Origin: Mesostigma viride
Lineage: Eukaryota; Streptophyta; Mesostigmatophyceae; Mesostigmatales; Mesostigmataceae
Assembly: GCA_009746045.1 (NCBI GenBank)
Contig: RPFO01000389.1
Coordinates: forward strand, 1,213,482 to 1,277,481
Reading direction: 5' to 3'
Length of the DNA stretch: 64,000 nucleotides
How positions within the stretch are numbered: position 1 is the stretch's first letter; each line of letters opens with the position of its first letter. This document shows, one piece after another, positions 39,982 through 50,220 of this stretch. Made by a program: the position numbers and the translations under genes. The notes below the pieces were generated by a model, which worked only from the letters and a program-made list of their open reading frames with translations, was not told the origin of the DNA and ran no database searches.

Positions 39982-40534
39982 TGTTACGTCCTAAACTTCT
40001 ACCACCACCTCTACCTCTACCTGGCCTAACCCAACCTAAATTAGTCAGACCACCTCTACTTAATCCCCTAGCGAACGACAAACGAGACGATCCAGATCTC
40101 AATGCATTCACGTATGTATTACTATAATACGCCTTAAGCCATTTACACAAACCCGTTTACTCCAGGAATAGAGGAAGAAAACACAACTACACTGCCGTGA
40201 CCCAAGCCTATATGTGTCAATTCATTTAAGACACGCCGAGTGCCAACACGAGGGGCAGAACGTGCATAAATGATCACCAACGGTCCAGCATGCTCGGGCC
40301 GACCTGGCCCTCGCCTACAAATGTACAGATGCACGCTGGTTCACTACATTCTGCCCGAAGGATAAGGACCACTAATAAAGTACGCGGCGCGACGCCCAAA
40401 AGCATCCAATGCACCACAGTACTGTTACGAGGACAACAGTGTCCCAGTACAAGCTACACGTAAACCTAGGAACGACCGAGGCAAAGGACCTAATTTACGT
40501 CCGTAACTACAACGAATTGTTACGCGACGTAACA
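39982..40534 (-). repeat. Gypsy-C 5' LTR, 553 bp
   Basis: TGTTACG to CGTAACA on the plus-strand text, representing the minus-strand LTR. Beside it the leader begins with TGGTTCCGGAGG, a primer-binding candidate. It abuts the frame starting at 40536, so Gypsy-C probably inserted into that element. Confidence 0.88.
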
Positions 40535-40535
40535 G

Positions 40536-42174
40536 GTGCCCGCTGGTTATCCTGTCTACCACCCGTCACCAGATCCATCCGGTTATGCTATGCCTGCACT
40601 CGCGAGCCCAAGCGACTTGGCCGATCATGATAACAAGCGGATCGACCGGTTATGCTCTACTATGGAGCAAATGACCCAATCGGCTGTAGCCCCTGGCGCC
40701 GCCAATCCCACGGCTGGCAACGGCTCCATCGCTGGCGTAGCAGTAAGCGCCTCACCCCTGCCTGTGGTCCCGGTACCACCAGTGGCCCCTGAGTCTGCTG
40801 TGGCCCCTGAGTCTGTTGTGGCCCCTGAGTCTGCTGTGGCCCCTGCGCAGTGCAAGAATCCCCCGTCAACCCCGATCCCGAAAGCTGAGCCTGCTTCTTC
40901 GGGAAATCCCGTGTCGGCCACCCCAGCCGCGTCTTCAGCATCGTCGATGCAGTCGCCCACCGCGACCTCCATCCGGAAGACTTCGGAGCTCCCTGGACCC
41001 TGGCGCTTCCACTGGCCCAAGTAGCGGTTTCGCTTCGCGTCCTGTGGGCCGTGGAGGTGGTAGGGGTATGGCTTTTCAGCGGCCTATGGCATCTTCCATG
41101 TTTGTGCCCCGCTCTGTTGCCCTCAACGCCGGGCGCACTAGGCGAGGGGGATTCGCCTCGGCAGCCCCACGGCCAGTGAAGGAGGCTCCCGATACTTCCT
41201 ACACGGGGGGAGGTCCCGCGTCAACTCCAGCGACCGGCGCGGAATCTGTGCGACCACCAACAGGTTTGACATCCCCCACGACCTTGGCCCTAGCCATGGC
41301 AGGATTGTACAATCTGCCCGAGCCGCTTGGTCAGATTCATATACCCATGCTTCCCAGTGATGAGCATTTCGGTCCGCCGCCCCGAGTTGCCGCGCCCGCG
41401 GCCCATGAGGATCCGACTCTGCCACAAGACGTCCCGCCGCCCCCTTGGGGCCTAGTGCCGTTTTATCGGCCGGCAGCAATGTCTATGCATCATGTGATAA
41501 GGGTCAGGTACCAGTTTCAGCGGGCTTGGACGGATCCCATCGTCCAGACGGGACAATTCGCCTACCCGGACGATGTGACAGTCGACGCTGTTCAAGGCGT
41601 GTACTTTTACCGCCAAGTGCCGGGTCTGGAGCACCCTGCACACCTGGAGATAATCACCCAGCTGGAGCCGCTGCGACCTGCCCCTGTCCGACCCTTGGTC
41701 ACGAACGACGACCCAGATGTGCGCGTGACACCTGACCTCCCGCACCTGGAGGATTTCACTCGACTCCCTCGGATCATGTGGGTCTACACCGAGAACGGCA
41801 ATTGACATCGCTTCAGAGACTTCAGATACATGCCACGTTCCGGAGAGCAATTGTTCGAGGTACTGTACCCACCTGAGATGGTGCGTGGTCTGACGATGAG
41901 TGACGTTAATACGATGCGCCTCGCAATCGTCCGTGCTGTGCGTCCCTTCCTGCAAAGGTTTCAGTGTGGATTCATTGATTGGGCACGCTTGCACGTGGTG
42001 ATTACCCGCCACCAGTATCTTTGGGCCTTTCTGGGCCTGCTGCCTGAGAACGTCTGGGAGGACGTCTATCTCCGCAGCGAGCGCCCTCCCCTGGGTGTCC
42101 GCGGAGACGTGCAACGTGACTATACTCGCGCCGTGCTCAACGCCCGAGGAATGTTTCAAGGTGATCCGGAGTAG
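40536..42174 (+). pseudogene. Unrecognised retroelement-type protein, broken by one frameshift and one stop
   Basis: Part 1 (40536-~41000): NDKRIDRLCSTMEQM-like helix, then a Pro/Ala/Ser-rich region with three AP-E-S-A-V repeats. The frame shifts near 41000, then an Arg/Gly patch (RPVGRGGGRG) leads to a globular segment ending VYTENGN. A TGA (41803-41805) follows, and the same frame resumes as FRYMPRSGEQLFEVLYPPEM ... WAFLGLLPENVWEDVYLRSE. No known domain. Length, Pro-rich linker and position just before a polypurine/LTR-like start (42565-42575) suggest the third ORF of a different Gypsy element whose upstream part was displaced by Gypsy-C. Confidence 0.45.
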
Positions 42175-42704
42175 ATAGAAGGCCTTACGCCGCCCGGGAT
42201 GACTTTGTACTCGTGTAGGGGTTCCGGTAGATAGCCAGCATGGAGGACTGGAAGGATGGAAACCATGGGAATGACTCTGTAGAATTGAGCAGCCAGCAGG
42301 CAAGGTAGCGTTCCCGCCCGCACCTTGGCTGAAGGAGGCCCGGCACCGTCTGTGTCGGGACAGTCCCCGCCGCCTAGCTCATGCGATCTCTAGTCAGGTG
42401 GGCCGGCCCCCGCCCCTGACGCCCAAGTTACACGAGACGCGTGGTTCTGGCGACTGCTTGATCCTACGGAGAACCTCTTGTGGTCGAAGTCTAGCTAGAA
42501 GCTCCAACATGCGATAGGAATTTGTTCGTCCCTTCGGCTCTTACGCTATAACTCCCGCCTTGTGACGAGGGGGAGGTGTGTTGCATCCCAAGGCAACAAT
42601 GCTGTAGCATGATAAAGTGATCAACGTGTGACAGTCCGCCGCTGGAAGCGGACAAAACGGACAAGTACTTTTAGAGTTAGCTTGTGCCGATCGGAGGGGA
42701 CCGG
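42175..42704 (+). other. 3' end of a retroelement, possible polypurine tract and LTR start
   Basis: At ~42557-42570 GAGGGGGAGGTG is followed by TGTTGCATCCC, the arrangement of a polypurine tract and 3' LTR. If so, Gypsy-D landed inside this LTR, whose remainder would start at 52239. No second copy is in the window to confirm it. Confidence 0.35.
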
Positions 42705-43275
42705 TGTTACGTCGCGTAACAATTCGTTGTAGTTACGGACGTAAATTAGGTCCTTGGCCTCGACTGTTCCTAGGTTTACGTGTAGTTCTAGCTGGGACAT
42801 GATTGTCCTCGTAACAGTACTGTGGTATATTGGGTGCCTTTGGGCGCCGCGCCGCGTACTTTATTAGTGGTCCTTATCCTTCGGTAGAATGTAGTGGACC
42901 GGCGTGCATCTGTGCACTTGCCTGTGTTTCTGTGTTTCTGCAGGCGAGGGCCAGGTCGGCCCGAGCCTGTTGGACCGTTGGTGACCATTTATGCACGTTC
43001 CACTCCTTGTGTGGTCACTCGGCGTGTGTTAAATGAATTAACACATATTAGCTTGGGTCACGGCAGTTTAGTTGTGTTTCCTTCCTCTTTCCTGGAGTAA
43101 ACGGGTTTGGTTAAATGGCCTATGGCATATTACAGTAGTACATATGTAAATGCATTGAGATCTGGTTCGTCTCGTTCGTCTTTCGCTAGGGGTTTAACTA
43201 GAGGTGGCCTTACTAGTCTAGGTAGTATCAGGACCGGTAGAGGTAGAGGTGGCGGCCGAGGCTTGCGGCGTAACA
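42705..43275 (+). repeat. Gypsy-D 5' LTR, 571 bp
   Basis: Starts TGTTACGTCGCGTAACA, a 17-base palindrome made of both terminal motifs, and ends CGTAACA. Promoter and polyadenylation signals were not identified with confidence. Confidence 0.93.
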
Positions 43276-43799
43276 ATGGACTCGGAGGTAGTTTAGATAG
43301 AGAGCGAGACGACGATCCTTTGCAACATACGTCATTGAATCAACCCTTCCGCGGCTGGGAAAATGAAGACGACACCTACTTGACAGGTAATGGGCGGGTC
43401 GCCTGCGAGCTGGGGGGTAGTGCTGCCTGATTCAGGACACGCCCTGCCTAGAAGATAGACCTGCTCGAAGCGGAAAATCCTTTTATAGATAGCTCCTTTT
43501 CCTCGTTTGTTTTCCTTAGAAAGTTGTTTACTGCCGTAGACAGTGCTGGTTTTGGTTCGACGATAGAGAGACGGCTAGCGTCTCGTAGATTACACTTTTT
43601 CTGCATCTTGCCTGCTTTGTATTTAGACGACCCATCGCCGGACGCAGAATTCTTGAAACCGGATACTTACGACCACCTGGCGCTGGAAACCTCGTCCCTG
43701 CGTGCGTCGTCAATCTGGTTCGGTTTCAGACACCCGAGATAAGTCGCCTTCTCCTCGTTCTCCTCATTTGACTGCTCAAGACCTACCAGGTGCGTTACC
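43276..43799 (+). other. Gypsy-D leader
   Basis: Untranslated region of about 520 bp between the LTR and ORF1. Blocks of it (CCTTTTATAGATAGCTCCTTT, GACGGCTAGCGTCTCG) are recognisable in all four Gypsy copies. No gene seen. Confidence 0.6.
43277..43289 (+). promoter_or_regulatory. Candidate primer-binding site
   Basis: One base after the LTR end the sequence reads TGGACTCGGAGG. TGG pairs with the CCA end of a tRNA. The same position reads TGGACTCGGAGG in Gypsy-B, TGGTTCCGGAGG in Gypsy-C and TGGTAGCGGAGG in Gypsy-A. The tRNA is not identified. Confidence 0.45.
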
Positions 43800-44192
43800 A
43801 TGAGCCAGCGGCGATCTTTTACTGCTCCTTCCCATTCTTCTAGCGATAATAGTCTAGCTAAATATTACGTAGTGATTACGCCTCAATGGTCCTCCATTTT
43901 CCTTTCTTGGTCCGACGCTAGGAAGATCGTTCAGAATCGTGTATACAACGTAATTAGGTATAAGAAATTTATGTCCTTCGAAGAAGCTCAGCAGTTCCTT
44001 ATAGATCATAGCCAAACAGATTTAGGCCTGCATGTACGCCCTATTCCTCATGGTCGTCCTCCAGTAGAAGCTCTAGTCTTTGCTACCCCTCCTTCTTCTC
44101 CCCCTAAACGGGCTGCATCTGCATCTGCTTCAGATACTCCTCTCACTTTGGAGTTTGGTTCCCTATCCATTACTGTTGTTAAAAAGGATTGA
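43800..44192 (+). CDS. Gypsy-D ORF1, RNase H1 N-terminal/viroplasmin-like domain protein
   Basis: 130 residues. Residues 26-71, YYVVITPQWSSIFLSWSDAR then KIVQNRVYNVIRYKKFMSFE and EAQQFL, follow the RNase H1 N-terminal/caulimovirus viroplasmin (PF01693) pattern: Y-V-V near the start, W-x-D-A, a basic stretch, then K-x-F-x-S-x-x-E-A. In RNase H1 this module binds RNA:DNA hybrids. The tail is Pro/Ser/Ala-rich and ends LEFGSLSITVVKKD, conserved in all copies. It precedes gag by about 90 bp and lies in its own frame, so it is a separate first protein. Hybrid binding during reverse transcription is my inference. Confidence 0.72.
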   Translation: MSQRRSFTAPSHSSSDNSLAKYYVVITPQWSSIFLSWSDARKIVQNRVYNVIRYKKFMSFEEAQQFLIDHSQTDLGLHVRPIPHGRPPVEALVFATPPSSPPKRAASASASDTPLTLEFGSLSITVVKKD

Positions 44193-44283
44193 TTTTAATT
44201 TTGTTCTTGCTTCAGACCTTCAAGGTTTTTCCTTTTTCCTTTGTTGCTTTCTTCTAGATTCCTATTCCTTTACGTAATTAAAG

Positions 44284-46031
44284 ATGGATCCAGTGGGTGG
44301 AGATATGTCGCCTATACCTACCAATAATAATAATAAACTACTACTAATAACAATAACAATAACAATACTCGTGGTAACCGACGGGACTCCTTGGAAACGG
44401 TACACCATCTCACCCCTCAAGGTATTCTGCGTACCTCACCTCCTTCTCCTGTTGCTGGTGGTCGCCGTCGTCCCTCAATTACCCCACCTACCTATGAACA
44501 ACGTATTTCACAAGTCAGATTTAGTGATGAACCTTCTTTTGCTGTGAACCAGGCCCCTGCCCCTTCTGCAACCTTGGCTCACCCCTCCAGCAGGTCCTCA
44601 CTCACTAACAATGCTTCTAGGCCTCCTTCCCACCCTGTGCCTTCAATGCCTGCCATTAACACGGGTCGTACCTCTGCCCCTGTCGGCCCTTCTGGGCGCC
44701 CTAGTGCAGTTCCCTTTTACCCACCTGCTTCCTGGTCCTACCCTGAGACGGCCTATGAGGCTGCCCAGGTCCCTACCCGTGTGGCTGATTTAGAAGTTAA
44801 TAATGATTTCAGTACCATGCCCCTAGATGATAGGAATTATGATCATTTTGCCTACTCCTCTCTTCGTGAGCAATATACTGTTCCCTTCTCCTATGGGCAC
44901 CATCCTGAAACGGTGGCTCCCTCTAGACCCCTACCCAAGACTTTTCCTATCCCTTCCTTCTATCCCGCTTATGTAGCAGTGGAAGATAGTGGCCCTATGG
45001 GAAAAACTGATTCTTCTAATCCCCCTAAGCCTCCTGCTCTTCCCCTCTTTGCCAACCTTCCTAAGCTGGATGTCAAGTCTACCCCTCAACAGTTTTTCAC
45101 CTTCATTATGTTGCTCACCCAGAACACAGAGTCCTGGCAGAACCACAATAGGTGGCGCCTCTCTGATGCTGTACTAGTTCCTCATTATCTTACTACCTGC
45201 ATTACTCCTGAGCTTGCTAACCTCATCCAGTGTGAGTCTCTTGCCTCTCATGCCTACCCAAACTCTGTAGCAGAATTGTTCAAGCGTTTAGAGAACCATT
45301 TAGTCCCTCCCGATGCAGATTGGCAGGATAGATTATCCTTTGGTACCTTGCAGCAGGGTACCAAATCCTTCAAAGAATATATGAAAGAGTTTGATGCCCA
45401 GATGGTACGAATTAGGGATTTGTCGGGCGCAGAAGTACGTGCCCGCTTCCTTCAGGGCCTCAGTAGACCCTTATTGCGTGAAGTCAAGCGCCAGTTCTCT
45501 GCCTACCGTTTTACTGACCTGCCCCTCAAGCATGTGCGCCAGCATCTTTTACGAGTAGCAGATTTCTTCTCCACGCCTTCTCTTCCTACCCGTTCCCGTA
45601 TTAATAATATTAGCCTTACCCCTGAGGAGGAGAACTCCTATGTAGAAGAATTAGATATTTGTGTGACTGACCTTTCAGCTCTGGATGTCTCTCATATCAC
45701 CTGCTATCATTGTAAGGAAGTAGGTCATCTTAAACGTGAGTGCCCCAAGTTCCTTTCGGGTGCTCCCCCTCATCCCGACGCTCGCCCTCCTCGTACCCCT
45801 CAGCGTGCTCCTATTCGTCCCACTTCAGGACGCATTCCTTCAGCTACCCCTAGTAGGCTGAATGCTGTGCAGACAGGATCCCCAGGGTTCCCCTATGATA
45901 ATCAGGCTCCCGCACCCTCTTCAATCCCTCGTGACCCTCCAGCAGTGGCTTTTCCGCCAGGGTCTTCTTCGGGGTTAGTTCCTATGGATTTGGGGGGGAG
46001 GGGGAACAGTAGGCCTGTCAGCCGGGGGTAA
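44284..46031 (+). CDS. Gypsy-D gag polyprotein
   Basis: Starts MDPVGGDMSPIPTNNNN. The AAT/AAC repeat at 44320-44372 has lost the frame by one base and the long frame continues from there to 46031. Middle: STMPLDDRNYDHFAYSSLRE, then the gag body PKLDVKSTPQQFFTFIMLLT ... VAELFKRLENHLVPPDADWQ ... EVKRQFSAYRFTDLPLKHVR. C-terminus: knuckle CYHCKEVGHLKREC, Arg/Pro-rich tail. It ends just after TTGGGGGGGAGGGGG, where the pol frame is open in +1, so the G-run is the candidate gag/pol frameshift site. FANLPKLD is uninterrupted here, unlike in Gypsy-A and -B. Confidence 0.9.
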
Positions 46032-47340
46032 CCTGGACAGGTCCTTAGATAGTACCCCAGATAATAATTTTTGCTTGCCTGTTTTTATAACCTCTGTAGG
46101 AGCTGAATCATCCCTACCACTACGTGTGCGTCCTCTTATGTTCTTGAATGGTGGCTTAACCGTCCCTCATACTGTTGTAGACCCCTTCTTGCATGCTGAT
46201 GAACTCTTGAATGTCTCTGTGTTAGTGGATAGCGGTGCGGCTAGCTCCTTTGTGAGCGAGGCCCTAGTTAGGCGTTTAGGACTAGTCCCTACCCCTCACA
46301 CAAAAACTGTCACTGTCCATTATGCTGACGGTCGCACCAGTCATTCCCCGGGTACGGTGTCCCTTCCCCTGGTCATACAAGGACGTACGGTCAACCTGAC
46401 GGCCACTATAGGCCCTATCACTACAGCTGATGTATTACTAGGATTAGATTGGCACCAGGATAATAAATTACTATTAATTATGATACTATGGTCATTTGGT
46501 TTCCAGATAGCTCTTACTGGGTACCGGAACGTCATTATAGATTAGAAAATTTATCCTTGGTAGATATTACTCCTCCTACACCTGTTGATCCTCCTGTGAG
46601 ACCTATACCTGAAGTATTAATGTCCAATGACGAATTGCGATCTGAACTAAAGGAATATGGATACCTATTATGTATGTTCCTTCAGTTAGAAGTACAAGAG
46701 ATACCTATCACTAATAATAGTGTGGATATAGATGTAAATACAGTGGATACAATAGGAGTGGGATTTACTGAAAATGAAATAGTAAGATACATGGCTGTGA
46801 TAGATTCCTCAAAAGTATTTGAAGAAAAGACTCCTTCTTATCCTCCTCCTCGTTCTGTTTTACACCGTGTAGTTATCAAGGACGGTGCAGTTCCTACGCA
46901 CTCTCCGATGTATAGAATGGGCCCTACCGAATTAAAGGAACTAAAACAGATTTTAGTATCACTATTAGAAGCAGGATTGATAGAGCCTAGTAACTCCCCC
47001 TACTCCGCTGGTGTCCTGTTAGTTCCTAAGCCAAATGGCAAGTTTCGCCTAGTTACTGATTATAGGAAGTTAAACGATATTACTGTGAAGTCTAAATACC
47101 CTCTACCTCGTATTGATGATATATTTAATAAGGTTAAAGGTTCTACCTGTTTCACAGTACTAGATTGTGCGGATGGTTTTTGGCAACTACGTATAGCTCC
47201 TGAGGATTGCCACAAAACCGCCTTTGCTACCCCTTTTGGGCATTACCAGTTTAGAGTAGCGGCTATGGGACTCTGTAACTCTCCTGCCTCTTTCCAAATG
47301 TTAATGAATGAAGTGCTTAGACCTGTTATGGGAAATTCCA
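46027..47340 (+). CDS. Gypsy-D pol, protease and RT first part
   Basis: Protease VLVDSGAASSFVSEALVRRL (D-S-G at 46228) and ADVLLGLDWHQDN. A one-base loss near 46468 shifts the frame relative to Gypsy-A. RT follows: PTHSPMYRMGPTELKELKQI, AGVLLVPKPNGKFRLVTDYR, KLNDITVKSKYPLPRIDDIF, FTVLDCADGFWQLRIAPEDC and FRVAAMGLCNSPASFQMLMN. A second indel near 47335 (MGNSTFLKC versus MGNSHLPQV) moves the next part into another frame. Confidence 0.88.
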
Positions 47341-48300
47341 CCTTCCTCAAGTGTCCTCTGATTTAAAGGATCCTTCCTTCTCCTCTGTTTCTTTATCTGA
47401 GCATGACCGTTCTTGTGCTCAAGCTTACTTAGATGATATCCTTATTTATTCTCCTGATTTTGAAACGCACCTACGTGATTTAAAGAAAGTATTAGAAATC
47501 ATGGCTGAAAATTCTTTATGGGCGCGCCGTGCTAAAGTTCGCTCTGGTAGGAGTGTCCCATTTTTAGGGCACGTCTGTCAGATGCCGGGGTTGCTACCGA
47601 CCCGGACAAGACTAAGTCAATTCAGGAATGGCCTACCCCTACCGACGTTAAAGGTGTACGTAGTTTTCTAGGAATTGCTTCTTACTATAGGCGTTTTATC
47701 CCGCGTTTCGCAACTATAGCAGCCCCTATTAATCATCTATTAAAGAAGGATATCCCCTTTGTTTGGAGTAGTGAATGTCAGTCGGCTTTTCAGTGTCTAA
47801 AATCCCTACTCCTCTCCCCTCCCGTACTCATCCTACCGGATACTACTAAACCCTTTGTTGTAGCTACAGATGCTAGCAAGGTAGCTATAGGGGGCGTCCT
47901 TCTCCAGGATCAGGGTCAGGGCTTACAGCCAATCGAGTATATCTCTAGGACAATGCTTCCTGCGGAGCGTAACTATCCCGTACACCAGCAAGAACTATTA
48001 GCTGTGGTGTATTGTTGCCACGCGTGGCAGCACTTTCTTAAAGGTGCTCAATTTGATGTTTGTCTGAATGAACCCTGTGAGATTGATCCTTATAGATTAG
48101 TTATCCAGACAGATCACCGTCCTCTTACCCATCTTCTCTCACAACCCAACCTTACCCCTCGTCAAGCGCGCTGGATGGAGTTTTTAGCACAGTTCTCCCC
48201 TTTTAAACTTCAGTATGTTAAGGGTGTAGATAACATAGTACCAGATGCACTCTCCCGTCGTGCAGATTACTCCTTTTTCGAGGACCTTGATGTTCTCAAT
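47341..48300 (+). CDS. Gypsy-D pol, RT palm end and RNase H
   Basis: RT: CAQAYLDDILIYSPDFETHL (YLDD at 47426-47437). After an indel near 47580 come ATDPDKTKSIQEWP, VRSFLGIASYYRRFIPRF (connection). RNase H: VVATDASKVAIGGVLL, NYPVHQQELLAVVYCCHAWQ, LVIQTDHRPLTHLLSQPN and DNIVPDALSRR, giving the D-E-D catalytic residues. This is the region missing from Gypsy-A. Confidence 0.88.
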
Positions 48301-49830
48301 ACTACTCTAGTTCCTACTACTATGGGTGTAACCCCGTATGGTGAACTACCTGATGATGAATCCTATGCCTACCTCTTTCATACAGCTGTTCGCATGCCTG
48401 ATCTCCTTTCTCACGTAGGACTCTCTCTCCCGTGTGAGGCCCTTCCTGTGGCCTCGGTGGGGGGGGAGGGGAAAAATAAAATTTCTATACCGCTTAGCCA
48501 TATAGCGACTAGGTCAGGAAAGTCTTATGAAAACATAGTCCCTCTAGGACCTCCCCTTCTCTTTGGCAAGGCGGTAGGAGATCTCTTTAAACCTGTTCTG
48601 GATACCTCTGTAGCGATGCCTACCTCTGATCTTGAACGCCTTATTAGTAGATTTACGGCCACTGAGCCGGAAGCATTAGCTGCCATTGCTGCCCATCCCC
48701 AACAATTAGGCAAGCACCCTTGTAAATTTGTAGGTGGATTTTTATATGTGCAGATAGCAGATTCTCCCCCTCAATGGCGCCTGTATGTCCCTCCTATCTG
48801 TCGCTCCTCCTTGCTCTTTGAGTTGCATGACTTAGCTGCTCATCAGGGTGGTAAACGGGTACGGGACCTAGTAGCCCGCTCTTACTACTGGCCTTCCCTT
48901 TTAAAGGATGTAGATGAGTATGTTAGAACCTGTCAATCTTGCCAGGAGATGAAACCCAACAATGTAGGACAGATAGCAGAGCCTAGGACCTTACCTGATC
49001 CCATCATGCCGTGGGACTCCATTATGATGGATTTTGTAGGACCTTTTAGGAAGAATGATAGAGGTAACGCCCAGATCCTTGTTTTTGTAGATCGTTTTAC
49101 TCGTATGTGTCATCTCGTGCCGTGTCCCTTAGAACTCACCGCACGCGATTGCGCACGCCTATACCTTAATAACGTATATAGATATCATGGTTTGAGTAGG
49201 CAGTTTATTAGTGATAAGGATAAGTTATTTACTTCTGATTTTTGGCAGCAGTTCTTCGCTGCTATCGGTACCAAGGTCACCTTCGGTACTGCCTACCACT
49301 CCTCCTCGTCTCATTTAGTAGAACGTTTGAATAGGGTAGTGGAAGAAGCTCTGCGTCACTATGTGAATGGCTCTGGGAGTGATTGGGAGGATTATCTATG
49401 TTGGTAGAGTTTTCCCTTAACAACTGCCCTCAGGCTGCGCATGGTTATACGCCCTTCTTCCTAGATACTGGTAGACAACCTCTTACCCCTACCTCTCTCT
49501 TAGCTAGTCCTTTAAGGGACAAGGATGATGTGTCCCGGGATACTGTAGAAGGTGTGCAGGCGTTATTAGATAAGATGAAGAATGCACACGACAACGCTAT
49601 TGCAGGGTACCATAGGGCGCAGGCCAAATACCTTGCTAGGTTGCGTGCCTCATTAGATAGAAGAGCACCTGAGATAGAAATAGGAGATTTAGTCTTAGTA
49701 GAAGGCCCCCGTGTTGGCCGCTTCGCTCATAAGTTCGAAGCTGAACTGAAAGTGAAACTTAGGCCCGCCTTCTTAGGACCCTTCCGTGTGTTGTCTAGAG
49801 TAGGTAATTTCTGTATGAGATAGATATTCC
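48301..49830 (+). CDS. Gypsy-D integrase
   Basis: Zinc finger: FELHDLAAHQGGKRVRDLV ... VRTCQSCQEMK (HHCC). Core: first Asp in SIMMDFVGPF (49030), second in FISDKDKLF (49213), Glu in HLVERLNRVV (49321), i.e. 35 residues between the last two. A one-base loss near 49402 (DWEDYLCW-stop instead of CLVEL) splits the frame. It continues to LRPAFLGPFRVLSRVG, the GPF/Y-type module, where another single-base loss near 49812 occurs. Confidence 0.9.
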
Positions 49831-50090
49831 TACCTCTTGGCAGACCCACTCGCGCACCTTTCATAGAAGCCAGCTGAAGCTCTATCATCAGAGCACGTTC
49901 GCTGGTAGAGAATTAGCCCCTGCCCCTTTAGAGCATAATCCGGATACTGGTGAGGTAGAGGATGAGGTAGAGGGTATCGTGGCCCATAGAGATATCAAAA
50001 AGGGCCGCGGTACCCAGCGCCAGTATAAGGTGAAGTGGATGTATGCTCGTAGTGAGGTAGATAAGGTCTGGTATACGGAGTCTGAGTGAG
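49831..50090 (+). CDS. Gypsy-D integrase C-terminal chromodomain
   Basis: FHRSQLKLYHQSTFAGREL, an acidic linker (NPDTGEVEDEVEG), then VAHRDIKKGRGTQRQYKVKW MYARSEVDKVWYTES. The V-E-x-I-V-x-H-R ... Y-x-V-K-W ... W arrangement fits a chromodomain. One base is gained or lost near 50085 relative to Gypsy-A (SELDGCCRLLQDY there). Confidence for the domain rests on pattern only. Confidence 0.7.
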
Positions 50091-50220
50091 CTAGATGGGT
50101 GTAGTCGCCTGCTGCAGGAGTATAAAACCCTGCATAAGCTCTAGTTGTAGACCTTCTCCTCTCTTATGTTATGTCTGCTGTCGACGGATGGTTGGTTGTC
50201 CCCTCCCCTCCGCAGCCGTC

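Larger units (their letters stand above)
36085..40534 (-). mobile_element. Gypsy-C, 5' half only, split by an R2-like retrotransposon
   Basis: Minus strand from the 5' LTR (40534-39982) through leader (39981-39440) and ORF1. ORF1 is interrupted at 39302/36636 by the R2-like insertion and ends at 36379. Gag follows at 36256 and breaks off near 36085 after QGNLRTSPPSP, where Gypsy-B begins in the opposite orientation. ORF1 has an in-frame TAG in KIV-stop-NR next to the insertion site, so this copy is inactive. Confidence 0.87.
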
